Shown: positions 1 through 7,757 of the stretch, one piece after another
Numbering within the stretch: position 1 is the first letter of the stretch
How the letters are laid out: every line of letters starts with the position of its first letter
Assembly: GCF_001571245.1 (NCBI RefSeq)
Contig: NZ_BCTK01000001.1
Coordinates: 496,001 to 560,000, forward strand
Direction: 5' to 3'
DNA from: Achromobacter piechaudii NBRC 102461
Lineage (GTDB): Bacteria; Pseudomonadota; Gammaproteobacteria; Burkholderiales; Burkholderiaceae_B
Length of the DNA: 64,000 nt
Notes under the pieces: generated by a model
The model's input: only the letters and a program-made list of their open reading frames with translations
Database searches by the model: none
What the model was told of the DNA's origin: nothing
Translations under genes and position numbers: made by a program

Positions 1-137
1 TCCTGTATGACCCGCGCTGGCCCTGGCACGCGGCCGCGCAGTTGGGCGGCCAGGTCGCCGCGCCGCATCAGTACTGGCGCTCGCAACCACGTGAATTCAA
101 GAACCTGTTCGGCGAAACGCACTTCGGCCAACGCTGA
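1..137 (+). CDS. C-terminal end of an NADH:flavin oxidoreductase (Old Yellow Enzyme family), 5' truncated
   Basis: Only the last 44 residues lie in the window; the frame is open from position 3 and stops at 135-137. The tail has a DPRWPWHAAAQLG stretch followed by a proline, a QYWR motif and a short polar end. That pattern resembles the C-terminus of YqjM-like Old Yellow Enzymes, where the chain end contributes to the dimer interface (family knowledge). Such enzymes are FMN-dependent ene-reductases that use NAD(P)H. No catalytic residue is visible here, so the assignment rests on the C-terminal signature alone. A strong terminator follows about 20 bases after the stop. Confidence 0.55.
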   Translation, partial: LYDPRWPWHAAAQLGGQVAAPHQYWRSQPREFKNLFGETHFGQR

Positions 138-154
138 ACCTGGGTCGCATGGGC

Positions 155-186
155 AAAAAAAACGCCGCATGTTGCGGCGTTTTTTT
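155..186. terminator. Bidirectional intrinsic terminator
   Basis: A 9-bp perfect stem AACGCCGCA / TGCGGCGTT with a 3-nt loop is flanked by an A run on the left and a T run on the right. It can therefore end transcription of the upstream plus-strand gene and of the minus-strand dUTPase group. Confidence 0.9.
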
Positions 187-215
187 CTACCGTGCGGCAG
201 AGCCGCGCAGCCAGA

Positions 216-887
216 TCACTTGAGGCGGGCGTAGGCCTGTTCCAGCTCGCGCGCCATCGCGTCGGCGAAGTCGGCGCTGGTCGGGTCCAGTTGCGTCAAG
301 AGGCGTGCCAGCACGACGTTGTCTTCTTCGCCGTTCCAGATCTTGATGTACGTGCCTTCCTTGTAGCCGTGCTGCTGGCGGAAGATGTTCAGCACGTTCT
401 TGGAGACGTACTGCGTATAGGCATCGTTCCAGCCCATTTCGCATGCCGTCATGGTCTGTTCCAGCACCTTGTAGCTGGCGCGTCCGCAAACGGCCAGTCC
501 ACCGATCAGTTCCAGCAATTCCGGCACGGGCAGGGCGTCCAGCGCATAAGCCTTGCCGTCCAGCGTGACCGAGGCGGGCGTGGCCAGATCTTCCATCAGC
601 AGGCGCGCCGCATCGGCTTGCTTGCCACCGGCCTGGACGATGGTGTGCGACAGGTAGAAGTGCAGGATGTCGACCAGTTCCATCTGCACCTGGGGCAGAT
701 CGATGGTCTGCTTCTTCCACCATTTCCAGCCGTAGTGCTCCAGCGCTTCGGCCGATTCCACGAACGCCGCGCGCAGGAAGCGGGAACCGCCATTGATCCA
801 GTCAGGATTGATCATGCTGTTCAAGTGATCCTGCAACTTCAGCATCGTGGCCGCCTGGGCCTGGTTCAATCCGACAACGTTCTTCAC
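216..887 (-). CDS. dUTP diphosphatase, dimeric all-alpha (type 2) family
   Basis: A 223-residue protein of the dUTPase_2/MazG-like all-alpha NTP pyrophosphatase superfamily, which hydrolyses dUTP to dUMP and PPi and so keeps uracil out of DNA and feeds dTMP synthesis. The paired metal-binding motifs are visible: E44-x2-E47 in AFVESAEALEHYGWKWW and E70-x2-D73 in ELVDILHF, separated by the helix spacing typical of the family. I chose a GTG start at 885-887, with GGAG five bases upstream; this keeps a family-like N-terminal helix before MLKLQDHLN. An ATG 14 codons downstream (843-845) is the alternative. It is the last gene of a minus-strand group with the DedA gene and a small membrane protein. 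This dimeric dUTPase is unrelated in fold to the common trimeric Dut. Confidence 0.87.
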   Translation of the reverse strand: MKNVVGLNQAQAATMLKLQDHLNSMINPDWINGGSRFLRAAFVESAEALEHYGWKWWKKQTIDLPQVQMELVDILHFYLSHTIVQAGGKQADAARLLMEDLATPASVTLDGKAYALDALPVPELLELIGGLAVCGRASYKVLEQTMTACEMGWNDAYTQYVSKNVLNIFRQQHGYKEGTYIKIWNGEEDNVVLARLLTQLDPTSADFADAMARELEQAYARLK

Positions 888-964
888 TTTCACTCCGTAA
901 TTCTTGAGGGTCTTTTGGACAGCGGCGGAAATGTTAGCACCATTGCCGCTGCTGCCCGCCGCCT

Positions 965-1480
965 TCACGTGTCCTTGCGATAGGACGATGTTTTCAGCGG
1001 AGGCAGCTTGCCCAGCGGCGTGGCCCGGGGCTTGCGCGCGCTGCCGGCCGCCTTGAGCAGCATCAAGGCAAAGAACGCCAGGAACACGGCGGGCACCAGT
1101 TCGTCGAGCTCGAAGTGCGGAGCGCGCAAGGCGCGGAACGCGATGTTGACGGCCGCCCAGCCCGCCAGGATGCCGGCGATGGTCAGGATGATGCCGATCT
1201 TGCGTTGCTTGGCGCGCTGCGCCAGCGACGCATCGGCGGCATCCGCGGAGGCGGTCGAGCTTGGAGCGCTGGCGGTGGGATAGGGCGATGCCGTGTTGCC
1301 CCAAGGGGCGGTGGACAAGGAGCCGCCGGTGGTGGCCGGAGGCGTGGGCACGGTGGCCGTCGCCTGGGGCGACGCACGGCGCTTTTCGGGCACCTTGCCG
1401 GGCGTGGCGCCACCCGCGCGGGACAGGTTTTCGATATAGCGCGCGAAATCGCCGTCCTTGGGCTCCAGGTCTATCGCCAT
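965..1480 (-). CDS. Hypothetical membrane protein with a disordered N-terminus
   Basis: 171 residues of no recognised family. Residues about 20-90 are rich in Ala, Pro, Ser and Thr and look disordered. Two hydrophobic segments follow (about 95-116 and 128-144), separated by a short charged linker with PHFELDE, and a basic tail closes the chain. This suggests a small inner-membrane protein with two helices. The ATG at 1480 has a GGAGA ribosome-binding site that overlaps the last codons of the DedA gene, so the two are probably co-transcribed and translationally linked. An overlapping longer frame on the same strand (up to 1304) is the upstream extension of the dUTPase frame and is not a separate gene. 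Confidence 0.7.
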   Translation of the reverse strand: MAIDLEPKDGDFARYIENLSRAGGATPGKVPEKRRASPQATATVPTPPATTGGSLSTAPWGNTASPYPTASAPSSTASADAADASLAQRAKQRKIGIILTIAGILAGWAAVNIAFRALRAPHFELDELVPAVFLAFFALMLLKAAGSARKPRATPLGKLPPLKTSSYRKDT

Positions 1481-1493
1481 GCCAATTCTCCGA

Positions 1494-2132
1494 TCAGTTG
1501 CCGCGCCGCTGCCGCGCCGGTTGCCGGCGCTTGCGCATCATGGCCAGCAGAAGCCCGCATCCTAGCAGGACCGACAGGCCCGCGCCGATCATCATGGCAA
1601 TTTGCTGCGCGTTTTCCGCCGTGCCCAGGCTGCGCGCGGTGATGTAGCCGGGCGCCAGCATCAGCGGCATCCACAGCACGGCCGACATGACGTTGGCCAG
1701 TTGGAAGCGGCTGTGCGCCATGCCCATCACGCCCGCCACGGTGGGGATGGTCGAACGGATCGGTCCCAGGAAGCGGCCGATCAGCACCGACGCAAAACCG
1801 TAGCGGTAAAAAAACAGCCGCGCGCGCGCCACGCCGGTGCGCTGCTGCTTGAGCGGCCAGCGGCGCAGGACGCCAGGCCCGGCCCAGCGGCCCAACGCAT
1901 AGGAAAGCGCGTCGCCCACGATGGCGCCCGCGATGCCCCAGGCAATGATGCCCCATGGGTCCAACGTGCCGGCGCCGATCAGGCCGCCAGTCAGCAGCAG
2001 CAATGCCGTTGCCGGAATGAACAGGCCCACCAGCACCAGCGATTCGCCGAGAGTCAGCAGGAAGGTGATCGGGCCGGCCCACACCTGATTGGCCTCGATG
2101 AACAGGCCGATTTTGTCGATATATTGATCCAT
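1494..2132 (-). CDS. DedA family integral membrane protein
   Basis: 212 residues with the DedA/SNARE-associated (VTT) pattern: an N-terminal amphipathic helix, GES-like turn (LTLGESLVLVGLFIPA), a re-entrant glycine-rich region with GDALSYALGRWAG, the conserved RFLGPIRSTIPTVAG motif around residues 120-135, and a final hydrophobic pair. DedA proteins are inner-membrane lipid transporters or scramblases: members recycle undecaprenyl phosphate or flip phospholipids and affect membrane potential and drug tolerance. Which of these applies cannot be read from sequence. It heads a minus-strand group with the small membrane protein and the dUTPase, and is divergent from the YdjM-like gene with 120 bases between the starts. 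A basic C-terminal tail (MRKRRQPARQRRGN) is cytosolic by the positive-inside rule. Confidence 0.9.
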   Translation of the reverse strand: MDQYIDKIGLFIEANQVWAGPITFLLTLGESLVLVGLFIPATALLLLTGGLIGAGTLDPWGIIAWGIAGAIVGDALSYALGRWAGPGVLRRWPLKQQRTGVARARLFFYRYGFASVLIGRFLGPIRSTIPTVAGVMGMAHSRFQLANVMSAVLWMPLMLAPGYITARSLGTAENAQQIAMMIGAGLSVLLGCGLLLAMMRKRRQPARQRRGN

Positions 2133-2252
2133 GGAGGCGAAACCTGAAAATTAGCTGAAAGCAATCGGGTATCTTAACGCCTACCTTGGTGGCCAAATGT
2201 TATCTAGGCTGTCTGATTGATGCGCGTGCTTTGAAGGTTTGACTGGGAAACT

Positions 2253-3293
2253 ATGGATTCGGTAACACAAGCCGTGCTGGGCGCGGGTATACAGGGCGCC
2301 TTGCTGGGGCGCTTTCAGGGGCGTCGGGCGCTGGTTTATGGGGCAGTGCTGGCCACGGTGCCAGATCTGGACGTGCTGATGCGCTATCCCGACCCCGTCT
2401 CGCTGATGACGTATCACCGGGGGTTCTCCCATTCGATATTCGTGCTGACCGGCCTGGCGCTGCTGCTCGCCTGGCTGATACGCAAATACTGGCCGCAGGC
2501 ACCCTATAGCGGGCGACGGCTGTTCCTGACACTGTGGCTGGTGCTGGTGACGCACCCGGTGCTGGACGCGTTCACGGTCTATGGCACCCAGCTTTTCTGG
2601 CCGCTGCCTTCGATCCCCGAGAGCTGGTCGGCGATATTCATCATCGATCCCGTCTACACCGTGCCGTTGTTGCTGGCCGTGTTGTTTGCAATCGCCGTCG
2701 GCATGACCGACCGCGCGCGCCGCCTGCTGGCGGGGGCGTTGATCTTCAGCACGGCGTACCTGGGCTTCGGACTGACCAGCCGCATGTTGGCCGAAGAGCG
2801 CGTGCGCGAGGCCATGGAGCGCGAGGGCATCCCCGTGACCGAGCTGCGGGCCGTGTCGATGCCGTTCAACACCTTGGTCTGGCGCGTCATTGCCAAGACG
2901 AAGGACGGAAATTACTACGAATCCGTCAGCAGCCTGTTTGACCGCGAGCGGCCGGAATGGCTGCGCCAGCCGCTCAATCTGGATCTGGCGCGCGCGCTGG
3001 ACGATGTGCCCCTGCATGAGCGACTGCGCTGGTTTACGGACGATTGGCTGCGCTATGACGCCATCGGAGATGCGCTCGTCGTCAGCGATCTGCGCATGGG
3101 CATGGCGGGTCATTACACATTTCGCTTCAAGATGGCCGAGCGCACGCCCGAAGGTGGCTGGAAGCCTGTGACCCCGTCCAGTTGGCCGAGCGAGCGGGGC
3201 GGTTGGGCGGAACTCAAGCTGGTGCTGGCTCGCATCCTGGACGCGCAGCCGCCGTTGCCGCTGGCACAGTGGTCGACGCTGACCCATCAGTAG
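2253..3293 (+). CDS. YdjM-like inner-membrane metal-dependent hydrolase (LexA-binding hydrolase family)
   Basis: 346 residues. The N-terminus MDSVTQAVLGAGIQGALLG, the acidic PDLDVL motif and the YHRGFSHSIF motif are those of the PF04307 family (YdjM, described as a LexA-regulated or LexA-binding inner-membrane hydrolase). The conserved His and Asp residues in these motifs are thought to bind metal. Four hydrophobic segments follow within the first 180 residues, and a soluble C-terminal domain of about 170 residues faces one side of the membrane. The substrate is unknown for the family. No SOS box is apparent upstream. The gene is divergent from DedA and ends at a strong terminator. Confidence 0.85.
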   Translation: MDSVTQAVLGAGIQGALLGRFQGRRALVYGAVLATVPDLDVLMRYPDPVSLMTYHRGFSHSIFVLTGLALLLAWLIRKYWPQAPYSGRRLFLTLWLVLVTHPVLDAFTVYGTQLFWPLPSIPESWSAIFIIDPVYTVPLLLAVLFAIAVGMTDRARRLLAGALIFSTAYLGFGLTSRMLAEERVREAMEREGIPVTELRAVSMPFNTLVWRVIAKTKDGNYYESVSSLFDRERPEWLRQPLNLDLARALDDVPLHERLRWFTDDWLRYDAIGDALVVSDLRMGMAGHYTFRFKMAERTPEGGWKPVTPSSWPSERGGWAELKLVLARILDAQPPLPLAQWSTLTHQ

Positions 3294-3312
3294 CGGCAGC
3301 CCCGCATTTTTG

Positions 3313-3340
3313 AAACCCCCGCATCGCCGGGGGTTTTTTT
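3313..3340 (+). terminator. Intrinsic terminator after the YdjM-like gene
   Basis: A stem AAACCCCCG / CGGGGGTTT with a 6-nt loop followed by a run of T. Confidence 0.9.
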
Positions 3341-3358
3341 ATGCCCGGGCAATCCATG

Positions 3359-3427
3359 TTGACCGCCTGCGATGCGCTGCATTATCCTTGTTCTCTATTA
3401 AGGAACTTTAGTTCCATAAAACGGAAC
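3359..3427 (+). promoter_or_regulatory. Promoter and double operator of the IclR-type regulator gene
   Basis: TTGACC (3359-3364) and TATCCT (3383-3388) make a plausible sigma-70 promoter with an 18-bp spacer. Over and after the expected start site sit two copies of GTTC-N9-GAAC (3390-3406 and 3411-3427), exactly 21 bp apart, which is two helical turns. Their inner halves also form the palindrome GGAACTTTAGTTCC (3402-3415). The second copy ends five bases before the start codon at 3432, so a bound regulator would block both initiation and the leader. This is the expected layout for autorepression by the IclR protein. Confidence 0.6.
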
Positions 3428-3431
3428 AAGC

Positions 3432-4199
3432 ATGAGTATTCTAGATGGCGTCCAGCGCGTCCTGTCGCTCTACGCAGAGGGCGCGGTGGAACTTAGCTTC
3501 ACCGACGTCGCGGCGCGGCTGGCCATGCCCAAGAGCACCGCGTCGCGCCTGCTGAACCAGATGCAGCACTACGGCATGCTGGATCAGGATCCGGCCACGC
3601 GCCGCTATCGCCCGGGCACGTTGCTGGCCCAGGCCGTGCGCGCTGGCATGGCCGCTACGCCGCTGGACGAAGCCTGCCGCGATGTGCTGGCGCGTCTGTC
3701 GGAAGACAGCGGCCTGACCGCCTATCTTTCCACCCTGAACCAGCGCGAAACCGTCGTGCTGCAACGGCTGAATGGTTCGCACCCGGTGCAGGTGCTGTCG
3801 CCGCCCGGCTCGCGCCGCAACGCTTCGGGCACGGCAATGGGGCGGGCGTTGCTGTCGCGCCTGAGCGATGCCGAATTCCAGGCGCTGTACGGCGCTGACC
3901 CCACACAGCCCTTGCCCCGTGAAGGCCGCGACTGCCCCGCCACCGTGGGCGACCTGGCGCGCCTGGTCGAGCAGACGCGCGCGGACCACTGCGGTGTCGC
4001 CATCGACCAGGCCATGCCCGGCATCGGCGCGGTGGCGGCCGCCGTGCGCGACCCGGCCACAGGCGAATTGCGCGGCCTGTGCCTGTCGTTCGTGTCCTTC
4101 CAGGCCGATGCGGCGCGCGTGGCGCGCCTGCGCGAAGCGGTCCTGGAGCAAGTGGCCGGGCTGGGTCGCCAACTGAACGACCCTTACTGGCTGGCGTGA
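3432..4199 (+). CDS. IclR family transcriptional regulator
   Basis: 255 residues. The N-terminal winged helix (about 1-65) has the IclR pattern VQRVLSLYAEG, LSFTDVAARLAMPKSTASRLLNQM and a wing with DPATRRYRPG. The C-terminal GAF-like effector domain carries RETVVLQRLNG and SGTAMGRALLS and the typical end GRQLNDPYWLA. IclR proteins bind small carboxylate-type effectors and usually control a neighbouring catabolic operon. Here it lies 48 bases upstream of, and in the same direction as, peptidase E, DUF1177, AroM and a Bug binding protein, which are its probable targets. The leader carries two spaced palindromic sites consistent with autoregulation. The ATG is preceded by a weak AG-rich site. 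Confidence 0.93.
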   Translation: MSILDGVQRVLSLYAEGAVELSFTDVAARLAMPKSTASRLLNQMQHYGMLDQDPATRRYRPGTLLAQAVRAGMAATPLDEACRDVLARLSEDSGLTAYLSTLNQRETVVLQRLNGSHPVQVLSPPGSRRNASGTAMGRALLSRLSDAEFQALYGADPTQPLPREGRDCPATVGDLARLVEQTRADHCGVAIDQAMPGIGAVAAAVRDPATGELRGLCLSFVSFQADAARVARLREAVLEQVAGLGRQLNDPYWLA

Positions 4200-4247
4200 A
4201 TTTGGCTGGCCTGAATTCTTCCCAATTTCTTTGACGGAATCCTTTCC

Positions 4248-4952
4248 ATGAACCTTTTGCTCCTTAGCAACTCCAGCAGCGACGCCGGCTATCTGGTGCA
4301 TGCCATGCCGGACATCCGCGAACTCATCGCCACGCTGCCGCCCGGCGCGCCGGCCGTATTCGTGCCGTTCGCCGGCGTCACGCGCGATTGGGACGACTAC
4401 ACCGCGTTGGTGGTGTCGGCCCTGGCAGACACGGGCCTGTCCATCGAGGGGCTGCATCGCGCCCAGGACCCGGTCGCCGCGCTGCAAAACGCTGCCGTCA
4501 TCATCGTCGGCGGCGGCAACACGTTCAATCTGCTGGGCCAGTTGCGTCGCCTGGGGCTGCTGGAAGTCATCGCCAGCCGCGTGCGCCAGGGCGCCGCGTA
4601 CCTGGGCTGGAGCGCCGGCTCGAACCTGACCTGCCCCAGCATCTGCACCACCAACGACATGCCCATTACCGACCCGGGCGGCTTTGAGGCGCTGGGCCTG
4701 TTGTCGTTTCAGATCAACCCGCACTACACCAATGCGCACCCGCCCGGACACCGGGGCGAAACGCGCGCCCAGCGCCTGGCGGAATTCTGCACCCTGAACC
4801 CGGCCATGCCGGTGCTCGGGCTGCCGGAAGGCTCGGGCCTGCGCGTGCGCGGCGAACAGCTTGCGCTGATCGGCCCGCACGACGCCCCGTTGTTCCTGGG
4901 GCGCGAAGAGCCGCGCGTATTCCGTCCGGGCCCGCTGGAGATCGCGGCATGA
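4248..4952 (+). CDS. pepE: Peptidase E-like serine dipeptidase (family S51)
   Basis: 234 residues, the usual PepE length. The glutamine-amidotransferase-like fold is shown by VGGGNTFNLLGQLR (about 87-100) and by the nucleophile elbow GWSAGSN with Ser122. His159 in QINPHYTNAH, Asp137 in TNDMPI and Glu194 in LGLPEGSG match the active-site residues of Salmonella PepE with a constant offset of two residues. PepE cleaves Asp-X dipeptides (established for Salmonella). The linkage to DUF1177 and AroM suggests a role in a dedicated catabolic route rather than general peptide turnover, which is inference. The next gene starts four bases before this stop (ATGA), so translation is coupled. Confidence 0.9.
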   Translation: MNLLLLSNSSSDAGYLVHAMPDIRELIATLPPGAPAVFVPFAGVTRDWDDYTALVVSALADTGLSIEGLHRAQDPVAALQNAAVIIVGGGNTFNLLGQLRRLGLLEVIASRVRQGAAYLGWSAGSNLTCPSICTTNDMPITDPGGFEALGLLSFQINPHYTNAHPPGHRGETRAQRLAEFCTLNPAMPVLGLPEGSGLRVRGEQLALIGPHDAPLFLGREEPRVFRPGPLEIAA

Positions 4953-5878
4953 AACAGGTGATCGACACCATCGAACTGCTGTCCTCGGCGCACATTACCG
5001 GCGATGCCGTGGCCCAAGTGCTGCGCGACGCGGGCAAGTGCGAGGTGGAAGTGACCCGGCTTGAGCGCGACGGCGCCGCCACCGATTTCCTGTCCATCGT
5101 CATTCCCGGCCTGGACGAATCCGCGCCGCAGCTGGGCATCGTGGGCCGCCTGGGCGGCATTGGCGCGCGGCCCGCCGTGACGGGTCTGGTGTCCGATAGC
5201 GACGGCGCGGTCGTAGCGATTGCCACGGCGCTGAAACTGATGGCGATGGCGCGCCAGGGCGATGTGATGCCGGGCACGGTGCGGCTGCGCACGCACATCT
5301 GCCCGCGCGCCGGCACGCGGCCGCATCATCCCGTGCCGATGATGCGCTCGCCTTTTCCCATGCGCGAAATGATGTCGCACGAAGTCGATCCGCGCATGGA
5401 CGCGATTCTGTCCGTGGACACCACTCGCGGCAACCGCCTGGTGAACAAGCGCGGCGTCGCCCTGACGCCCGTGGCCAAACAAGGTTATCTGCTGCGCATT
5501 CCGGAGACGATGCTGGACGTGATGGGCTGGGTCAGCGGCGAACTGCCCGTGACCCTGCCGCTGACGACGCAAGACATCACGCCCTACGAAAACGGCCTCT
5601 GGCACGTGAATTCGCTGATGCAACCGGCCATCGTCACCGATGCGCCGGTCGTGGGCGTGGCCTTGACCGCGCAGACCACGGTGCCCGGCTGCGCTACGGG
5701 CGTGACCAACGCAGTGGACGCCGACGTGGCGATGCGCTTCTGCATCGAGATCGCCAAACTGTTTGGCCAGCGCACGATGGGCTTCTTCGACGAGGCCGAG
5801 TGGGGCGCGTTGCAGGCTCGATACGGGTCGATGGCGCATCTGCAAACCGTCGGGCGCGAAGACGGCGGTGCAGCATGA
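4949..5878 (+). CDS. DUF1177 family protein
   Basis: 309 residues that I recognise as the DUF1177 family, whose function is not established. Visible landmarks are GIVGRLGGIGARPAVTGLVSDSDGA near residues 70-95, HICPRAGTRPHHPVPMM near 113-130, a conserved VDTTRGN and the C-terminal CATGVTNAVDADVAMRFC. The glycine-rich core and the two paired histidines (RPHHP) hint at a metal-dependent enzyme, but no known active site can be assigned. It overlaps peptidase E by ATGA at its start and AroM by ATGA at its end, so the three proteins are made from one message in similar amounts. Confidence 0.85.
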   Translation: MKQVIDTIELLSSAHITGDAVAQVLRDAGKCEVEVTRLERDGAATDFLSIVIPGLDESAPQLGIVGRLGGIGARPAVTGLVSDSDGAVVAIATALKLMAMARQGDVMPGTVRLRTHICPRAGTRPHHPVPMMRSPFPMREMMSHEVDPRMDAILSVDTTRGNRLVNKRGVALTPVAKQGYLLRIPETMLDVMGWVSGELPVTLPLTTQDITPYENGLWHVNSLMQPAIVTDAPVVGVALTAQTTVPGCATGVTNAVDADVAMRFCIEIAKLFGQRTMGFFDEAEWGALQARYGSMAHLQTVGREDGGAA

Positions 5879-6564
5879 GCGCGGCGCCCAAACGCCGCGT
5901 CGCATTTTTCACCATCGGCCAATCGCCGCGTAGCGACGTCGTGCCTGAAATGGCGCGCCTGTTGGGCGACGACGTGCACATCGATGAGTTCGGCGCGCTG
6001 GATGGCCTGGATGCCGCCGCGCTGGCCGCGATGGCGCCGCGCGACGGCGAATACCGTTTCGCCACCCGCATGCGCGATGGCGCGCAGATCGAGCTGGACG
6101 CCGCGGCAGCCGAAGCGCGGCTGGCCGAAGTCATGCGGCAGGCCGACGGCGCGGGCTACGACGCGCTCGTGCCGCTGTGCACTGGCACCGCCATCGCACC
6201 GATGCGCACATTGGTGGTCGAGCCGCAGCAGCTTGTCGATCATCTGGTCGCGGGCCTGTCGCAGCACTGCCGCAACGTGGGCCTGGTGGTGCCTTTGGCC
6301 GAGCAGGTCGACTTCTTTCACCTGGCCGTGCCGCTGGCCTGCGGCATGCAGATCGTGCATGCCTCGCCCTACGAGGCCGATGCGCAGCAGGCGGCGCACA
6401 ACTTCGCGCAAGCGGGGCAGGCGTTGGCGTCCTGCGATCTGATCGTCATGCACTGCATGGGTTATGGACAACGCATGCGCGACGCGGTTGCGCGAGGCTC
6501 CGGCCGGCCGGTGCTGTTGTCCAACCGCATCGTGGCCCAGGCCTTGTCGCAGTTATTGGAATAA
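5875..6564 (+). CDS. AroM family protein (Asp/Glu racemase-like fold)
   Basis: 229 residues. The start RRVAFFTIGQSPRSDVVPEM and the central YDALVPLCTGTAI are characteristic of AroM, a family related to the aspartate/glutamate racemase and hydantoin racemase superfamily. Cys residues in VPLCTG and in VMHCMGYG lie where that superfamily has its two catalytic cysteines, so a racemase, decarboxylase or similar cofactor-independent reaction at a carbon next to a carboxylate is possible (inference). E. coli aroM sits in an aromatic-biosynthesis operon but has no settled function. The ATG at 5875 overlaps the DUF1177 stop; the longer upstream frame is not used. Confidence 0.85.
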   Translation: MSAAPKRRVAFFTIGQSPRSDVVPEMARLLGDDVHIDEFGALDGLDAAALAAMAPRDGEYRFATRMRDGAQIELDAAAAEARLAEVMRQADGAGYDALVPLCTGTAIAPMRTLVVEPQQLVDHLVAGLSQHCRNVGLVVPLAEQVDFFHLAVPLACGMQIVHASPYEADAQQAAHNFAQAGQALASCDLIVMHCMGYGQRMRDAVARGSGRPVLLSNRIVAQALSQLLE

Positions 6565-6636
6565 AGCCGCCGGTGTTTCAGTGGCGGGGCGGTGGCGGTT
6601 TCGCGCCGCTGCCCAGCCAGATGAGCGGCATGGGGA

Positions 6637-6654
6637 GACGAAGCTGTCTTCGTC
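6637..6654 (+). promoter_or_regulatory. Intercistronic hairpin between aroM-like and Bug genes
   Basis: A 7-bp perfect stem GACGAAG / CTTCGTC with a CTGT loop, followed by AATTTAAT. It could stabilise mRNA ends, act as a weak attenuator, or mark a partial stop before the highly expressed binding-protein gene. No strong T run is present, so a full terminator is unlikely. Confidence 0.35.
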
Positions 6655-6678
6655 AATTTAATGTTGGGAGTGTCTTTA

Positions 6679-7683
6679 ATGTTCAGCCGTACTTTGCACC
6701 GCGCCGCAGGCGCTTTGACCGCCGTCACTGCCTTGACGGTGATGCCCGCGCTGGCCCTGCCCGCGCACGCAGCCGATGCGTGGCAGCCCACCAAGCCCGT
6801 GCGGCTGCTGGTGGGTTTCGCGCCTGGCGGCTCGGCCGATACGCTCGCGCGCCTGCTTGCCGATCCGCTGTCCAAGCGCCTGGGTCAGTCGGTGGTCGTC
6901 GAGAATCTGGCCGGAGCCGGCGGCAACATCATGGCTTTCCGCCTGTCGCAGTCGCCTGCCGACGGCTACACGATCGGCATCGCGGCAGCCGGTTCCATGG
7001 CTATCACGCACGTCTTGAATCCCAAGGGCACTAACTACAAGCCGTCGGACTTCACGCCCATCACGCTGGCCGCCGTGCAGCCCAACGTGGTGATCGTCAA
7101 CAAGGACGTACCGGCCAACAACCTGGCCGAGCTCAAGGACTATTTCCAGAAGACTCCGAGCGCCACCTACGGCACGGCGGGCGTGGGTATTTCCAACCAC
7201 CTCATCGCCGAAACCATGCTGTACAAGTTGGGCGTGAAGGTTCCGCACGCGGCTTACCGTGGCGCAGCGCCGGTCATCACCGACCTGCTGGGCGGCCACA
7301 TCGCCATGACGATGGACAACATCTCTACGGCCGCGCCCCTGGCCTCGCAGGGCAAGGTCAAGGCGATTGCCGTAGCCTCGCTCAAGCGCGCGCCCCAGTT
7401 GCCCAACGTGCCGACGCTGGACGAGCAGGGTTTGAAGGGTTTTGACATGCCGACGTGGCAGGGCGTGTTCGCACCGGCCAATTTGCCCGCCGACGTGCTG
7501 GCTGCTTACTACGCCGCGTTGCAGGACGTGCTGAAGGATCCGGCGCTGGTCGAAAAGATGGCGGGCCTGGGTTCGGAGCCGGTCACTGGCATGACGCCGG
7601 AAAAGACGGCGCAGTTCCTGGACAAGGACCGCCAGCAATGGGCCGATATCGTGAAGGCCGCGAACATCAGTCTGGAGCAGTAA
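6679..7683 (+). CDS. Bug-type periplasmic binding protein of a tripartite tricarboxylate transporter
   Basis: 334 residues. A signal peptide (basic start, hydrophobic core to about residue 32, cleavage near AHAAD) is followed by the Bug/TctC signature KPVRLLVGFAPGGSADTLARLLADPLSKRLGQ and VVENLAGAGGNI. HAAYRGAAPVITDLLGGHI and the KAIAVAS segment are also typical. Bug proteins bind carboxylates or amino-acid-like ligands in the periplasm. The membrane subunits TctA and TctB are not adjacent, which is common for Bug proteins in Bordetella relatives. The ATG at 6679 has GGGAG eight bases upstream; the earlier ATG at 6661 has no site. As the last gene of the IclR-linked group it suggests that the pathway substrate is an imported carboxylate. 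Confidence 0.92.
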   Translation: MFSRTLHRAAGALTAVTALTVMPALALPAHAADAWQPTKPVRLLVGFAPGGSADTLARLLADPLSKRLGQSVVVENLAGAGGNIMAFRLSQSPADGYTIGIAAAGSMAITHVLNPKGTNYKPSDFTPITLAAVQPNVVIVNKDVPANNLAELKDYFQKTPSATYGTAGVGISNHLIAETMLYKLGVKVPHAAYRGAAPVITDLLGGHIAMTMDNISTAAPLASQGKVKAIAVASLKRAPQLPNVPTLDEQGLKGFDMPTWQGVFAPANLPADVLAAYYAALQDVLKDPALVEKMAGLGSEPVTGMTPEKTAQFLDKDRQQWADIVKAANISLEQ

Positions 7684-7688
7684 AGGAG

Positions 7689-7712
7689 AAGGGCCCGGAA
7701 GGGCCCTTTTTT
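7689..7712 (+). terminator. Intrinsic terminator after the Bug gene
   Basis: An 8-bp stem AAGGGCCC / GGGCCCTT with a GGAA loop and a T run. It closes the pepE-DUF1177-aroM-Bug group. Confidence 0.92.
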
Positions 7713-7757
7713 ATGGCTGCGAGGTCAGGCCGATGGGGCGATGCAAGCGCCCGGGCG

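Noticed and set aside
1471-2196. 241-residue frame overlapping the DedA gene
   Set aside because: A shadow of DedA in another frame; DedA has the membrane pattern and family motifs.
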